Shown: piece after piece, positions 35,590 to 44,462 of the stretch
How positions within the stretch are numbered: position 1 is the stretch's first letter
How the letters are laid out: each line of letters opens with the position of its first letter
NCBI RefSeq assembly: GCF_014495845.1
Contig: NZ_CP061080.1
Coordinates: 2,779,001-2,843,000, forward strand
Source: Aquibium microcysteis
GTDB taxonomy: Bacteria > Pseudomonadota > Alphaproteobacteria > Rhizobiales > Rhizobiaceae
DNA: 64,000 nt
Direction of reading: 5' to 3'
Notes under the pieces: generated by a model
What the model saw: the letters and a program-made list of their open reading frames with translations, nothing else
Database searches by the model: none
What the model was told of the DNA's origin: nothing
Translations under genes and position numbers: made by a program

Positions 35590-36546
35590 ATGTTCCCGCT
35601 CGCCGGAAAAAGGGTCTACGTCGCCGGTCACCGCGGCATGGTCGGCTCCGCCATCGCGCGGCGGCTTCGGTCGGAACACTGCACGATCCTGACGGCGACG
35701 CGCGCCGAACTCGACCTCGCCCGGCAGGACCATGTCGAGCGCTGGTTCGACGCCAACCGGCCCGACGCGGTCTTCCTCGCGGCCGCCAAGGTGGGCGGCA
35801 TCCTGGCGAACGACCGGTACCCGGCGGACTTCATCTACGAGAACCTGATCCTCGAGGCGAACGTCATCCACGCCGCGCATCGGTCAGGTGTGGGCAAGCT
35901 GCTGTTTCTCGGCTCGTCCTGCATCTACCCCAAATTCGCCGAGCAGCCGATCGTCGAGGAGGCGCTGCTGACCGGTCCGCTCGAGCCCACCAACGAATGG
36001 TACGCGATCGCCAAGATCGCCGGAATCAAGCTCTGCCAGGCCTATCGGCGCCAGCATGGCCGCGACTTCATCTCCGCCATGCCGACCAACCTCTACGGCC
36101 CTGGCGACAATTACGACCTCTCCTCCAGCCATGTGATGCCGGCACTGATCCGCAAGGCGCACGAAGCCAAGGTCGGCGGAGCACCCGAAATCGTCGTCTG
36201 GGGGACGGGGACGCCGCGGCGCGAGTTCCTCCACGTCGACGACTGCGCCGACGCCTGCGTCCGCCTGATGACGTCCTACTCGGACGACGTCCACGTCAAC
36301 GTCGGTTCGGGCGAGGACGTGACGATCCTCGACCTCACCCGGCTGGTCTGCAGGGTCGTGGGCTACGAGGGGCGCATCGTTCACGACCTGTCGAAGCCGG
36401 ACGGCACCCCGCGCAAGCTGATGGCGGCCGGGCGGCTGCGCGCGCTCGGCTGGGCGCCATCCATCGGGCTCGAGGCTGGCGTCGCCATGGCCTACCGGGC
36501 CTTTCTGGCGGCCGGCGCCGGCAACCCGCACCCGGCGCCGGCCTAA
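35590..36546 (+). CDS. fcl: GDP-L-fucose synthase
   Basis: A 318-residue epimerase/reductase that turns GDP-4-keto-6-deoxymannose into GDP-L-fucose. It has [29 protein letters not shown], YxxxK in [15 protein letters not shown], and [13 protein letters not shown]. It directly follows gmd. The 73 bases after it, up to the convergent polymerase gene, hold no gene. A fucose-containing exopolymer is implied. Confidence 0.96.
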   Translation: MFPLAGKRVYVAGHRGMVGSAIARRLRSEHCTILTATRAELDLARQDHVERWFDANRPDAVFLAAAKVGGILANDRYPADFIYENLILEANVIHAAHRSGVGKLLFLGSSCIYPKFAEQPIVEEALLTGPLEPTNEWYAIAKIAGIKLCQAYRRQHGRDFISAMPTNLYGPGDNYDLSSSHVMPALIRKAHEAKVGGAPEIVVWGTGTPRREFLHVDDCADACVRLMTSYSDDVHVNVGSGEDVTILDLTRLVCRVVGYEGRIVHDLSKPDGTPRKLMAAGRLRALGWAPSIGLEAGVAMAYRAFLAAGAGNPHPAPA

Positions 36547-36619
36547 AGCCCGCCACCTGTTCCGTCAGCCCACGTGCTTCCGAAGCGATCGCGGGTACGC
36601 CGCCGCGGCGGCGGAACCG

Positions 36620-37936
36620 TCACACGGGATCGGCCACCTTCGGCCGCTCGATCGGCGCATATAGGGTTTCGCCGTTGTGGCTGACCTCCAGCGTCTCGCT
36701 GCGCGATGGCGGCCTGAACAGCGGGATGCGATGGAAGTAGATTCCGTTCAGCATGGCGAAGGACACGGCGATCGCCATGGTCCGCATCGGATAGTCGATC
36801 GACGAGTGCAGGAGGACGAAGACGATCGACAGGAACGCCGCCCGCTGCAGCGGATCGAGCCGGTGGCGCATCCGCAGGAGAAACAGGACCAGGTACAGTG
36901 CCATCAGCGCCATCGCCACGACGCCGCCTTCGAAGGCGACTTCGAGGAAGTCGTTGTGGACGTGGTTGACGTAGGGCCGGAAGATCATCTCCGCGCGCTC
37001 GTTGGGGCCGTATCCGCTGAGGAAGTTCCCGTAGCCGACCCCCCAGACCCAGTTCTCCTTCAGTCCCTCCAGGGTGGTGCGCATGAATTCCATGCGGCCG
37101 AAGCCCGGATCCAGATCGCCGATGAACTTCGTCGTCGCGCCGAAGCTGTAGATGCCGAGACCCACGAACAGCGCCGCCGACGTCAGGGTGCCGACACGCG
37201 AGCGCCAGGCGAGGAAGAGGAAGGACAGGACGGTGATCGCCAGGCCGATCAGCACGCCGGCCCGCGAGCCGGCCGCCAGCAGGATCAGCAGGATGGCTGG
37301 AATGGACAGGCTCATGAGGATGCCGCGCCCGACGAAGAGCCCATAGTAGACGATGAGCGGGATGCTTGCGAAGAGGAGCGTGGAGAAGTGGTTGACGTTG
37401 GCGAACAGGCCCGCCTTGATCGTGTAGGGCAGCCAGCTCTGCAGGCTGGCATTCTCCGCCATCGAGAACTGCATGGCGCCGGCCAGCATGTTGCAGGCCA
37501 CTCCGATGAAGAAGAACGGCAGCAGCCCTCTCACATGCTCGCCCTTGAGCTTCGTGACGGAGAGCGCGAACAGTATCGCTGCCAGGGCGAAGGCGACCGC
37601 CTCGAGCGTCCGCCCGACGCCGAGGCTGACGAACCGGAAGCCAGTGCCGTCGTCCGCCTGCATGAAGACGTCCGCGCGCATGCCGGCGAAGAGCCACGTC
37701 GGCAGCGGCACCACCTGCGCCAGCCCGGCGAGCGCCGTGGCGAGCAGGAAGAAGATCCCCACCGGAGAGGCCGGCAGGTTCGACGGGCCTGTGAACACGA
37801 AGGCAGCGGCCAGCACGATCGCCGCCTGCAGCAGCGAATCCGTGAACAGCCCGGGCCCTGCCCCGCCGCCGAAGACGAGGGACAGGAACAGGACGACGCC
37901 CAGTCCGATCTTCTGTCGCGCCTCGGATGTGGACAT
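36620..37936 (-). CDS. O-antigen ligase/polymerase family membrane protein (Wzy_C-like)
   Basis: A 438-residue membrane protein with about ten to twelve hydrophobic segments and one large periplasmic loop. The loop holds the O-antigen ligase motif VNHVHNDFLEVAFEGG (conserved His) and an upstream GYGNFLSGYGP. In this locus it most likely polymerises or ligates the exopolysaccharide repeat unit. The ATG shares one base with the stop of the preceding TPR-like gene (TGATG). It is the last gene of the leftward run from 43647. Confidence 0.9.
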   Translation of the reverse strand: MSTSEARQKIGLGVVLFLSLVFGGGAGPGLFTDSLLQAAIVLAAAFVFTGPSNLPASPVGIFFLLATALAGLAQVVPLPTWLFAGMRADVFMQADDGTGFRFVSLGVGRTLEAVAFALAAILFALSVTKLKGEHVRGLLPFFFIGVACNMLAGAMQFSMAENASLQSWLPYTIKAGLFANVNHFSTLLFASIPLIVYYGLFVGRGILMSLSIPAILLILLAAGSRAGVLIGLAITVLSFLFLAWRSRVGTLTSAALFVGLGIYSFGATTKFIGDLDPGFGRMEFMRTTLEGLKENWVWGVGYGNFLSGYGPNERAEMIFRPYVNHVHNDFLEVAFEGGVVAMALMALYLVLFLLRMRHRLDPLQRAAFLSIVFVLLHSSIDYPMRTMAIAVSFAMLNGIYFHRIPLFRPPSRSETLEVSHNGETLYAPIERPKVADPV

Positions 37937-39171
37937 CAGCTTGCACTCTTGCGGATCTGCAGCCGCTGGACGACCACGCTGCCGAGGTAGCGATCCTTCC
38001 AGCTCTCGGCGATGACTGCGGTGTGGATGGATACGATCTGCAGCGGGCAGTCGAGCGCCGTGACTTCGAATGCCGCCGACACGGTTTCGTCGCGGTAGCT
38101 CCCCTCCGCGATCGAGAGGCGCGCGAATTCGCGGCTGGACGACAGGCAGCGCAGCGACCAGTAGAGCCCCTTCGGCAGCTTCGCATTGGCGGCGGTGAGG
38201 GTGGCGGAAAGATCATAAAGTCCCGGAGGCAGGGCCAGGACCTGGCTCGCCTGCATGTCCTTCACGGGCGTCCCGTTGAACTGGATGAGGAGCCCCGACT
38301 TGGCGCTCGCGAAGGACGGATGCGGCAGCCGCTCCACCGTATGCCCGGAACGGCTGCGGATCTGCCAGTCGAACGGCTTGTTGCTCGGCGTTCCCTGGAA
38401 GCCCGCATCGTGGACGTACCCGGCCAGCGCTGCCTCTTCGGCCGACTGCGTCGCCAGGAACAGGTTGTAGGCCTCCATCGGGCGTCCCTCGCGGATGAGG
38501 GCCTGGACGATCGTCGACAGTCCCCAGTCGCCGACCGGGGCGCCCTCCTTGTGCAGATCCGTCAGCAGCGAGGCACCTGCGGCCAGGCTGGGCGGGTCGG
38601 CGGCGATCTGGCGGAAGACCGCGGCGGCCCAGGGCGGCCCGACCAGAAGCCGGCGGCGCAGTTCCCGATAGCCCTCGGGCGTCGTCACGATGGCGGCGAA
38701 GATGCTGCCCAGATCCCTGATTTTCCACGGATGCCGGCGCAGCAGCACGTCGATGTTCTCGAGCGCGCCGACGACCTCTTCCGCCTCGATCGACCAGGCG
38801 ATGGTCCGCTGCAGGGCGACGCTCTCCGTGCGCGAAAGCCGCAGGGCGCGCTCGAAGCCGTCCGCTGCGCCGCTTCGGTCTCCCTCGCGCAGCAGGATCT
38901 CCGCCTTCAGGCTCTGCAGTCGGGCATGGCCGGCGTTGAGCGCGATGGCCTTCTCGACGACCTCCTGCGCGCGGGAGACGTCGGCGCCCGCCTCCTGTCC
39001 GTCGAGCAGCCGCTCGACGAGGGTCGTCGTGGCGTCGACGTTGAGGGGAAAGAGGGCGATCGCGAAGCCCGGGTCGGTCTCCTCAACGAGCCTGCTTGAT
39101 GCGTGCAAGGAAAGCATCAAGACGGCCGCGGACGCCGCGAGCCATATCGCCAAACGTCGGATCCTGACCAA
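37936..39171 (-). CDS. Exported TPR-like protein of the exopolysaccharide operon
   Basis: A 411-residue protein of unrecognised family. A membrane anchor or signal lies at residues about 8-24 (WLAASAAVLMLSLHASS), then helical-repeat sequence with TPR character (AQEVVEKAIALNAGHARLQS, LRREGD-type AEILLREGDRSGAADGFERA). The C-terminal 130 residues look beta-rich. I chose a TTG start at 39171 because AGGAGG lies six bases upstream; this overlaps the end of the tyrosine-kinase gene by 89 bases in another frame. The next Met codon is inside the hydrophobic segment. Probably periplasmic or membrane-anchored, helping polymer assembly. Confidence 0.8.
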   Translation of the reverse strand: MVRIRRLAIWLAASAAVLMLSLHASSRLVEETDPGFAIALFPLNVDATTTLVERLLDGQEAGADVSRAQEVVEKAIALNAGHARLQSLKAEILLREGDRSGAADGFERALRLSRTESVALQRTIAWSIEAEEVVGALENIDVLLRRHPWKIRDLGSIFAAIVTTPEGYRELRRRLLVGPPWAAAVFRQIAADPPSLAAGASLLTDLHKEGAPVGDWGLSTIVQALIREGRPMEAYNLFLATQSAEEAALAGYVHDAGFQGTPSNKPFDWQIRSRSGHTVERLPHPSFASAKSGLLIQFNGTPVKDMQASQVLALPPGLYDLSATLTAANAKLPKGLYWSLRCLSSSREFARLSIAEGSYRDETVSAAFEVTALDCPLQIVSIHTAVIAESWKDRYLGSVVVQRLQIRKSAS

Positions 39172-41452
39172 CGTCTTCCTCCTCAACACGCCCCGCGGTG
39201 CCGGCAAGCCTGGGGGTCTCGGCCCCGTATGAATAGTAGTCGCTGTTGATGTACCTATACGCGTAGTTGTAGTCGAGTCGGCTCACCGCGAATTTTGACA
39301 GCGTCGTTCCGACGACGTTGGCGCCGGCCGCGCGCAGCCGCTTCAGGGCATTGATGGCCGACTTGCGCGGGACCTGGTTGGCGGAGACGACCAGCAGCGA
39401 CCCGTCCGCGAGCCGGCTCAGGATCGGCGCGTCCGAAAGGCCGACGATCGGCGGAGCGTCGATGATCACGAGATCGTAACGCTTGGCGAACCCGCTCAGC
39501 GCGGCGGCCATGCGCGACGAGGAAAGCAGGTCCGCCGGATTGGGCGGGATCGTCCCGGAGGTCAGGATCGTCACGTTGGGATAGCGTGTCGGGCGCAGGA
39601 GCTTCGGATAGTCCTCCCGGCGGATCGTGTTGGTGAGCAGGTTGCTCAGACCCAGCGTGTTGTCTAGCCCGAACAGGCGGTGCAGGTTCGGCTTGCGCAT
39701 GTCCGCGTCCACCAGCAGCACGCTGGTGTTGAGCGAGGCGAAATCCTGCGCCAGCTTGAAGGCGGTCGTCGACTTGCCTTCCGAGGGTTCCGAACTCGTC
39801 ACGAGCAGGGTCCGCGGCATGCCCTCCGTACCGGAGAACTGGAGCGCGGTGCGGAGCGACCTGTAGGCCTCCGACAGACCCGACCGCTGGTCGTTCAGCG
39901 CCGCCGCGATCTCCTTCTCGTCCACCGACGGCAGGATGCCGAGCACGGGGAGCTCGAGTTCCTTCTCCACCTGCTCCGGGTTCGAGAAGGTGTTGTTGAG
40001 CAGTTCGAGGATGTAGATCAGCACCGCGCCGAAGACCGCGAAGAGCGCCAGGGCGAGCGCGACGTTGACCGTCATCCGCGGCGAATAGGGTCCGCCCGGC
40101 AGGACGGCCAGGTCGACGACCGCCGCGTTCTGGGTCTTCAGGTCGGCGCCCACGCCGATGTCGTTGAGCTTGTCGATCAGGCTCTCGTACTGCGACCGGT
40201 AGGATTCCACGTCACGCTTCAGGATCGTGTACTGGATGTTCTTGTCCTGATAGTCGGCCTGCTGCGCTTCGAGTTCGGAGAGCTTGGACCGGAGGTCCGC
40301 GACCTTCGTCTGCGTCTCCTCGTGCTTCAGCCGGATGGAATCGGTGATCACCGCGATTCCGTTCTCCGCCTGCTTGCGCAGTTCCTGGATCTGCGACTCC
40401 AGCTGCTTCATCTCCGGGAAGCCCGGTTTGAACAGGGACAGCTTCTGCTGGTATTCGGCGCTGAGCTCGGCGATGCGGCTGCGGATCCGCGCCAGGCCTT
40501 CGCTCGCCAGCACCTGTTCCAGCCCGTCCCCGCGGCCCGCCTCGATCTGCTGCACCAGGCGGCCATATTCGAGGTTCTCCTCGATCGCCTTGGCGAGCGA
40601 GGTGTTGATGGCGGTCATGTTGGCGGCGATCAGGGAGTTCTCGTCGCCGGTCACCGTGATTCCGGCTTCCTTGGCGTAGTCGACGAGCGCCTTCTCCGAC
40701 TGCTGCAGCCGCTCCTTCACCTGCACGACCTGTTCCTGGATGAACTGGCGGGCCAGGCCCGACGTCTCGCTGGTCTGGTCGACGCGCTGGTCGATGAAGC
40801 TCTGCGCGATCTGGTTGGCCACGCTCTGGGCATAGGCCGGCTGCTGGTCGCTGAAGCTGACCTTGAGCAGGCTGGTGTTGGTCACGAGATCGACCGACAG
40901 GTTCTGCATGACCCGGCCGATGGCGATCGCCTCGCGCTCTTCGGGCGTATAGCGATCGATGTCGGTCGTCCGGTCGATGCCGAAGGCCCGGGAGAACAGG
41001 TTGAACGGCGAGAAGTCCGGCTTCGGGAAGAGGAAATCCTCCCGCTCGGTCAGGCCGAGCTCGTAGACCGTGCGCTGCGCCAGTGCCCGGCTCTTCAGCT
41101 TCTCGCGCGCAGTCAGGAACGACCGCACGTCGGTGGCCTCCGACACGACCTCGATGTCCTGGAACACCTTGGCTGACGGGACCAGAACCTCGAGCTGCGC
41201 CGTCGCCCTGTAGCGCGGCGTCTGCATCATCGTGAACACCGCGCCCGAAACGAGGCCGACCGCGAGCAGGAACGCGATCAGCCAGCGATACCGGATGACG
41301 TAGAGGAGCAGCGTGAGCGGGTTGAACGTCTCGGGCTCCGGCTCGGGCTCCCGATACCCGTAGGCCGCGTAGCGATGCGGCCCGTCATACAGGAATTCCG
41401 ACGGCGGCGAGAAGGCCGCTCCTTGTCCGCCGGGTTGAATCTGTCGGTTCAT
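39083..41452 (-). CDS. Polysaccharide co-polymerase fused to BY-kinase (Wzz/ExoP/GumC-type tyrosine autokinase)
   Basis: A 789-residue inner-membrane protein. It has an N-terminal Wzz domain with a membrane helix near residue 60, a long coiled-coil periplasmic region (about residues 200-430), a second membrane helix near 470, then a cytoplasmic bacterial tyrosine kinase. The kinase shows Walker A TSSEPSEGKSTTAFKLA, Walker A' LLVDADMRKPNLHRLFG and Walker B LVIIDAPP. A C-terminal tyrosine cluster (DYNYAYRYINSDYYSYG) is the expected autophosphorylation site. It controls chain length and export with the Wza-type lipoprotein encoded upstream. Confidence 0.95.
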   Translation of the reverse strand: MNRQIQPGGQGAAFSPPSEFLYDGPHRYAAYGYREPEPEPETFNPLTLLLYVIRYRWLIAFLLAVGLVSGAVFTMMQTPRYRATAQLEVLVPSAKVFQDIEVVSEATDVRSFLTAREKLKSRALAQRTVYELGLTEREDFLFPKPDFSPFNLFSRAFGIDRTTDIDRYTPEEREAIAIGRVMQNLSVDLVTNTSLLKVSFSDQQPAYAQSVANQIAQSFIDQRVDQTSETSGLARQFIQEQVVQVKERLQQSEKALVDYAKEAGITVTGDENSLIAANMTAINTSLAKAIEENLEYGRLVQQIEAGRGDGLEQVLASEGLARIRSRIAELSAEYQQKLSLFKPGFPEMKQLESQIQELRKQAENGIAVITDSIRLKHEETQTKVADLRSKLSELEAQQADYQDKNIQYTILKRDVESYRSQYESLIDKLNDIGVGADLKTQNAAVVDLAVLPGGPYSPRMTVNVALALALFAVFGAVLIYILELLNNTFSNPEQVEKELELPVLGILPSVDEKEIAAALNDQRSGLSEAYRSLRTALQFSGTEGMPRTLLVTSSEPSEGKSTTAFKLAQDFASLNTSVLLVDADMRKPNLHRLFGLDNTLGLSNLLTNTIRREDYPKLLRPTRYPNVTILTSGTIPPNPADLLSSSRMAAALSGFAKRYDLVIIDAPPIVGLSDAPILSRLADGSLLVVSANQVPRKSAINALKRLRAAGANVVGTTLSKFAVSRLDYNYAYRYINSDYYSYGAETPRLAGTAGRVEEEDVGQDPTFGDMARGVRGRLDAFLARIKQAR

Positions 41453-41479
41453 CTCAAGCCACTCTTCGCAGCCGCCCGA

Positions 41480-42259
41480 TCACGGAATCACCGCGAGCCT
41501 CGATGCGCTGGTTGCGATACCCAGCGCTTCCTTCAGATTCTGCATAGCGACTTTGGTTTGCGAAGTGAACACGATGATGACGTCGCCGCCGTAAATACGC
41601 GGATTGGCCCGCCGTCCCGACCGGATTTCGGCGACGTCGAAATTCGCCACCAGCTTCTGGCCGCCGATGTCGCGGTAGACGTAGACCTTCGACTGGTCGG
41701 CGATCTGGCGGAAGCCGCCGGCGAGCGCGATCGTCTCCAGCAGCGTCGAACTGGTGGAGACCGGATAGACGCCGGCTTTCGTCACCTCACCGTCGATGGT
41801 CACGCGCTGACCGAAGGATTCCTTCAGGAAGATGGTCACGTCGGGGTTCTGCAGATAGTTCTTGCCGTAGGCGGCCTCGATCTCCTGTTCGAGGGCCCGC
41901 ACGCTCTTGCCGGCCGCCTCCACCTGCCCGATCAGCGGCAGGTTCACCCGCCCCGCTGCATCGATCTGAACGGTCCGGTCGAGCGAATCGGCCTGGAAGA
42001 CGTCAATCTCCAGGACGTCGTTTGGAGCCAGCGGCTGCTCCTGTCCGTTCTGGGTGTTGGCCGGAGGCGGCAGGTCGCGCACGACCCTGAGCCCGCCTGA
42101 TCCGGCGCCTGCTTCGCCCTGAAGCGCCAGCACCTCCTGCGAGGAGGCGTCGGCCGCGGAGGTCGGGGTGTCGGTCGTCGAGCAGCCCGACGCCACCGCC
42201 ACGGCGATCACCGCCGCCGCCCGCCCGTACCGTCGAAGATCAAGTCTGGTCGCGTGCAT
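41480..42259 (-). CDS. Polysaccharide export outer-membrane lipoprotein (Wza/GumB family)
   Basis: A 259-residue lipoprotein: signal with lipobox VASGC, then a Poly_export domain (LAPNDVLEIDVFQADSLDRT, GRVNLPLIGQVEAAGKSV) and an SLBB domain (VTIDGEVTKAGVYPV, AGGFRQIADQSKVYVYR). It is shorter than E. coli Wza, like the GumB/ExoF group. The ATG overlaps the phosphatase stop (TGATG). It forms the outer-membrane exit channel. Confidence 0.93.
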   Translation of the reverse strand: MHATRLDLRRYGRAAAVIAVAVASGCSTTDTPTSAADASSQEVLALQGEAGAGSGGLRVVRDLPPPANTQNGQEQPLAPNDVLEIDVFQADSLDRTVQIDAAGRVNLPLIGQVEAAGKSVRALEQEIEAAYGKNYLQNPDVTIFLKESFGQRVTIDGEVTKAGVYPVSTSSTLLETIALAGGFRQIADQSKVYVYRDIGGQKLVANFDVAEIRSGRRANPRIYGGDVIIVFTSQTKVAMQNLKEALGIATSASRLAVIP

Positions 42260-43062
42260 CAGCTGTCCGTCCGTCGGAGAAGTCTGGCGATGAAACTGCG
42301 TTTCTCCGGTTCGGCAGGCACGGCCTCGCGGAACCGGCCCACGGCCTGGATCGACGTGTTCGTCAGCACCGCGCCCGGCCGGGACTCGACCATGGCGCGG
42401 GCCTCGCTTTCCCCGACGCGCAGCGCGATGGCATCGCGGGCGCGGGTCAGCACCGGGCGGCGCCGTCCGGTACCGTGCGCATCGGACGCCACGATATCCA
42501 CCCGGCCCTCGTCCAGCAGTTTCTCCGAATAGTACAATGGCACCTTCCCGAAATCGCCCAGCACCGAACCGGCCGTGATCTGCATCAGACAGCCCATCCG
42601 GTTCAACCCCTGGATGACGCCATACGAAGTCCGGATCCACTGCAACCTTTCCGGATGCGTGATTATCGGAACGAAGCCGGCACCAATAAGGCGTTCGGCG
42701 AACTCCTCCAGACGCGGCGTCAGGATCGTGTGCGAGGGCTCGAGGAGGAAGTAGCGGGAGCCGTTCAGGGTCGGAACGGTCCCGGCCTTCAGCTTTTCCA
42801 CCAGATCAGGCGCCACGTGCACGTCGGCGCCGGTGACGATCTCCAGCGGGATCCCCGCCGCTGCCAGCGCCGTCCGCAGGCCATCGACCGCCTTCCTTAT
42901 GCCGGACCCGCTGTTCTCGTACATGCCGGGCAGGATGTGCGGCGTGCAGGCCATGCACGTGATGCCGTCGGCGACCGCCATCCGCGCCATCTCCAGCGAA
43001 GTGGCGATGTCCGGAGAACCGTCGTCGACGCCCGGAAGAATGTGCGAATGGATGTCGATCAC
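42259..43062 (-). CDS. CpsB/YwqE-type tyrosine-protein phosphatase (PHP fold)
   Basis: A 267-residue manganese-type PHP phosphatase. It opens with MIDIHSHILPGVDDGS and keeps further metal ligands in CTPHILPGMYEN, FVPIITHPER and DIVASDAHGTG. It probably dephosphorylates the BY-kinase tyrosine cluster to cycle the export machine. The start is GTG at 43062; no clear ribosome site precedes it, and the palindrome CCGATAAATCGG (43062-43073) overlaps the initiation region. The 114 bases before it hold no gene. Confidence 0.9.
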   Translation of the reverse strand: MIDIHSHILPGVDDGSPDIATSLEMARMAVADGITCMACTPHILPGMYENSGSGIRKAVDGLRTALAAAGIPLEIVTGADVHVAPDLVEKLKAGTVPTLNGSRYFLLEPSHTILTPRLEEFAERLIGAGFVPIITHPERLQWIRTSYGVIQGLNRMGCLMQITAGSVLGDFGKVPLYYSEKLLDEGRVDIVASDAHGTGRRRPVLTRARDAIALRVGESEARAMVESRPGAVLTNTSIQAVGRFREAVPAEPEKRSFIARLLRRTDS

Positions 43063-43176
43063 CGATAAATCGGCGCCATCAGCCTCACAACGACCCGCCG
43101 CTCACGGAACGATCCATCGGGATCCTGGCACCGAATGACGACTGCACTGGGGTAGACTGAGAGCTGGCCGCCCTCG

Positions 43177-43647
43177 CTACTGCTGGCTGACGGAGATCGT
43201 TTCTTTATCCTGGCTCAGCACGATGACGCCACCGACCAGAAGCGCCGTTCCGACCCCAACACCGACGACGGCGCCCGTCGTGACGCCACCGGCCGCAGCC
43301 GCCTCCGTGCGCACCGCCGCGCAGATGTTGCCGTTCGCCTGCGAGACGAGGGTCATCGACTGGTTCTCCACCAGATTGATCGTGCACCCTGTGCCGAGTT
43401 CCAGCGTCGTGGAACCATCCCCACCAGTCATGATCGTGGCACCCTTTTGGAGGGCCGACTGGTTCTGGACCGGAGAGAAACCGGCCTGCTGCGATATCCG
43501 CACCGTGCCCTTGACCGCCGTCACCCTGCCGATGATGTTCGCGGTCGACGTAACGACGCAGGCGCATTCCTGCGCGAAGGCCGCCCCGGCTGCGAGGGTC
43601 ATCCCCGCGGCCACCCCCGCCGCGCAAATCATAGATGTGATCCGCAT
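43177..43647 (-). CDS. Small secreted FecR-like protein
   Basis: A 156-residue exported protein: signal peptide (cleavage after AAFA), then ECACVV, a short FecR-like beta domain (GRVTAVKGTVRISQQAG, GGDGSTTLELGTGCTINL) and a glycine-rich hydrophobic C-terminal segment (VGVGVGTALLVGGVIVL), then a polar tail. GAGGGAA precedes the ATG at 43647; a GTG one codon earlier is possible. It heads the leftward exopolysaccharide operon. It may be a surface or periplasmic polymer-associated protein; function is not known. Confidence 0.82.
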   Translation of the reverse strand: MRITSMICAAGVAAGMTLAAGAAFAQECACVVTSTANIIGRVTAVKGTVRISQQAGFSPVQNQSALQKGATIMTGGDGSTTLELGTGCTINLVENQSMTLVSQANGNICAAVRTEAAAAGGVTTGAVVGVGVGTALLVGGVIVLSQDKETISVSQQ

Positions 43648-44462
43648 CACTTCCCTCTGTCTCCTGAAGCATTACACTGTATGCGACCGCTATCACACAC
43701 CCCTGACGGGTTCAACGGCCAATGGATCAGACCGAGGTCGATGCGGATCAATGTTTGTAACACCGGCGGCTTGCGCAACAGTAGTCGGCAAGCAATCGCC
43801 CCTCGTCGAAGTCCAGTCGTCCGATCTTGTGCCAGAGTTGTGGCTTGCCACTCAGGGGGATGCCCTTGAGGCAGATTGTAACACAACTGGCGCAATGCCG
43901 ACCGGCGGAGAAAGCCGCGCAGGAAAGACGCACCGGAACAACAAAAGTTAGAGGTTGGACGCGCGACAGGAGCTTGAGAGGGTGGTCGTCGATCTGCCGA
44001 AGTGGAAATATGGAAGAGCAGGCACCGGATCGCAACTTCCGTAATACGCCGCAAGATAACGAAAGCGCGACATTTCACCGCGCAGGATCGATATCTGGTT
44101 GTGTCGACTTCATGCCGCCGCAAGGTGCGCGGGAGACCACCTGCCGCGTGCCTGCTTCGGGTCCGGAACTCAAGAACAGGCGCAGTATTCGGCGGCAGCT
44201 TCCGCTGCGGTCCGGCGAATCAGCCGGCGTCGGCGAGCGTGAACGGAACACCTGCGCAAGGATCGGTAGCGGGTGCCGGAGGCTCGCACCTGCGACCGCA
44301 GCGGCGGGCTCGGCGCCGGGGCGGACGCTTGGCCGGGCGGTCGCACTGCGTCCGGGACGCCGTCTGCCGTCGCCGCTCGGCTCTGCCCCCCGGTCCGATA
44401 TCGCAGCGTGACTTTGGCGCCGGAATCTGGTTCGACACGGCGTCTGATGATCGGAGAGCAAC
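43648..44462. other. 815-base gap with repeated TTGTAACAC elements, no clear gene
   Basis: This divergent region before the exopolysaccharide operon and phosphomannomutase is less GC-rich than its neighbours. It holds two TTGTAACAC repeats (43755-43763 and 43876-43884); the second extends to the inverted repeat TTGT-AAC-ACAA. A leftward frame (43748-44035, 95 residues, Cys-rich C-terminal part) is open but has no ribosome site or recognised family. I do not call it a gene. Confidence 0.5.

Noticed and set aside
43223..43951. 242-residue plus-strand frame overlapping the FecR-like gene
   Set aside because: Antisense to a gene with a clear signal peptide and ribosome site; it runs into the non-coding gap and has Pro/Thr/Ser-rich noise composition.
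43748..44035. 95-residue Cys-rich small protein on the minus strand
   Set aside because: No ribosome site, no recognised family and start choice arbitrary. Kept as part of the described gap and not called a gene.
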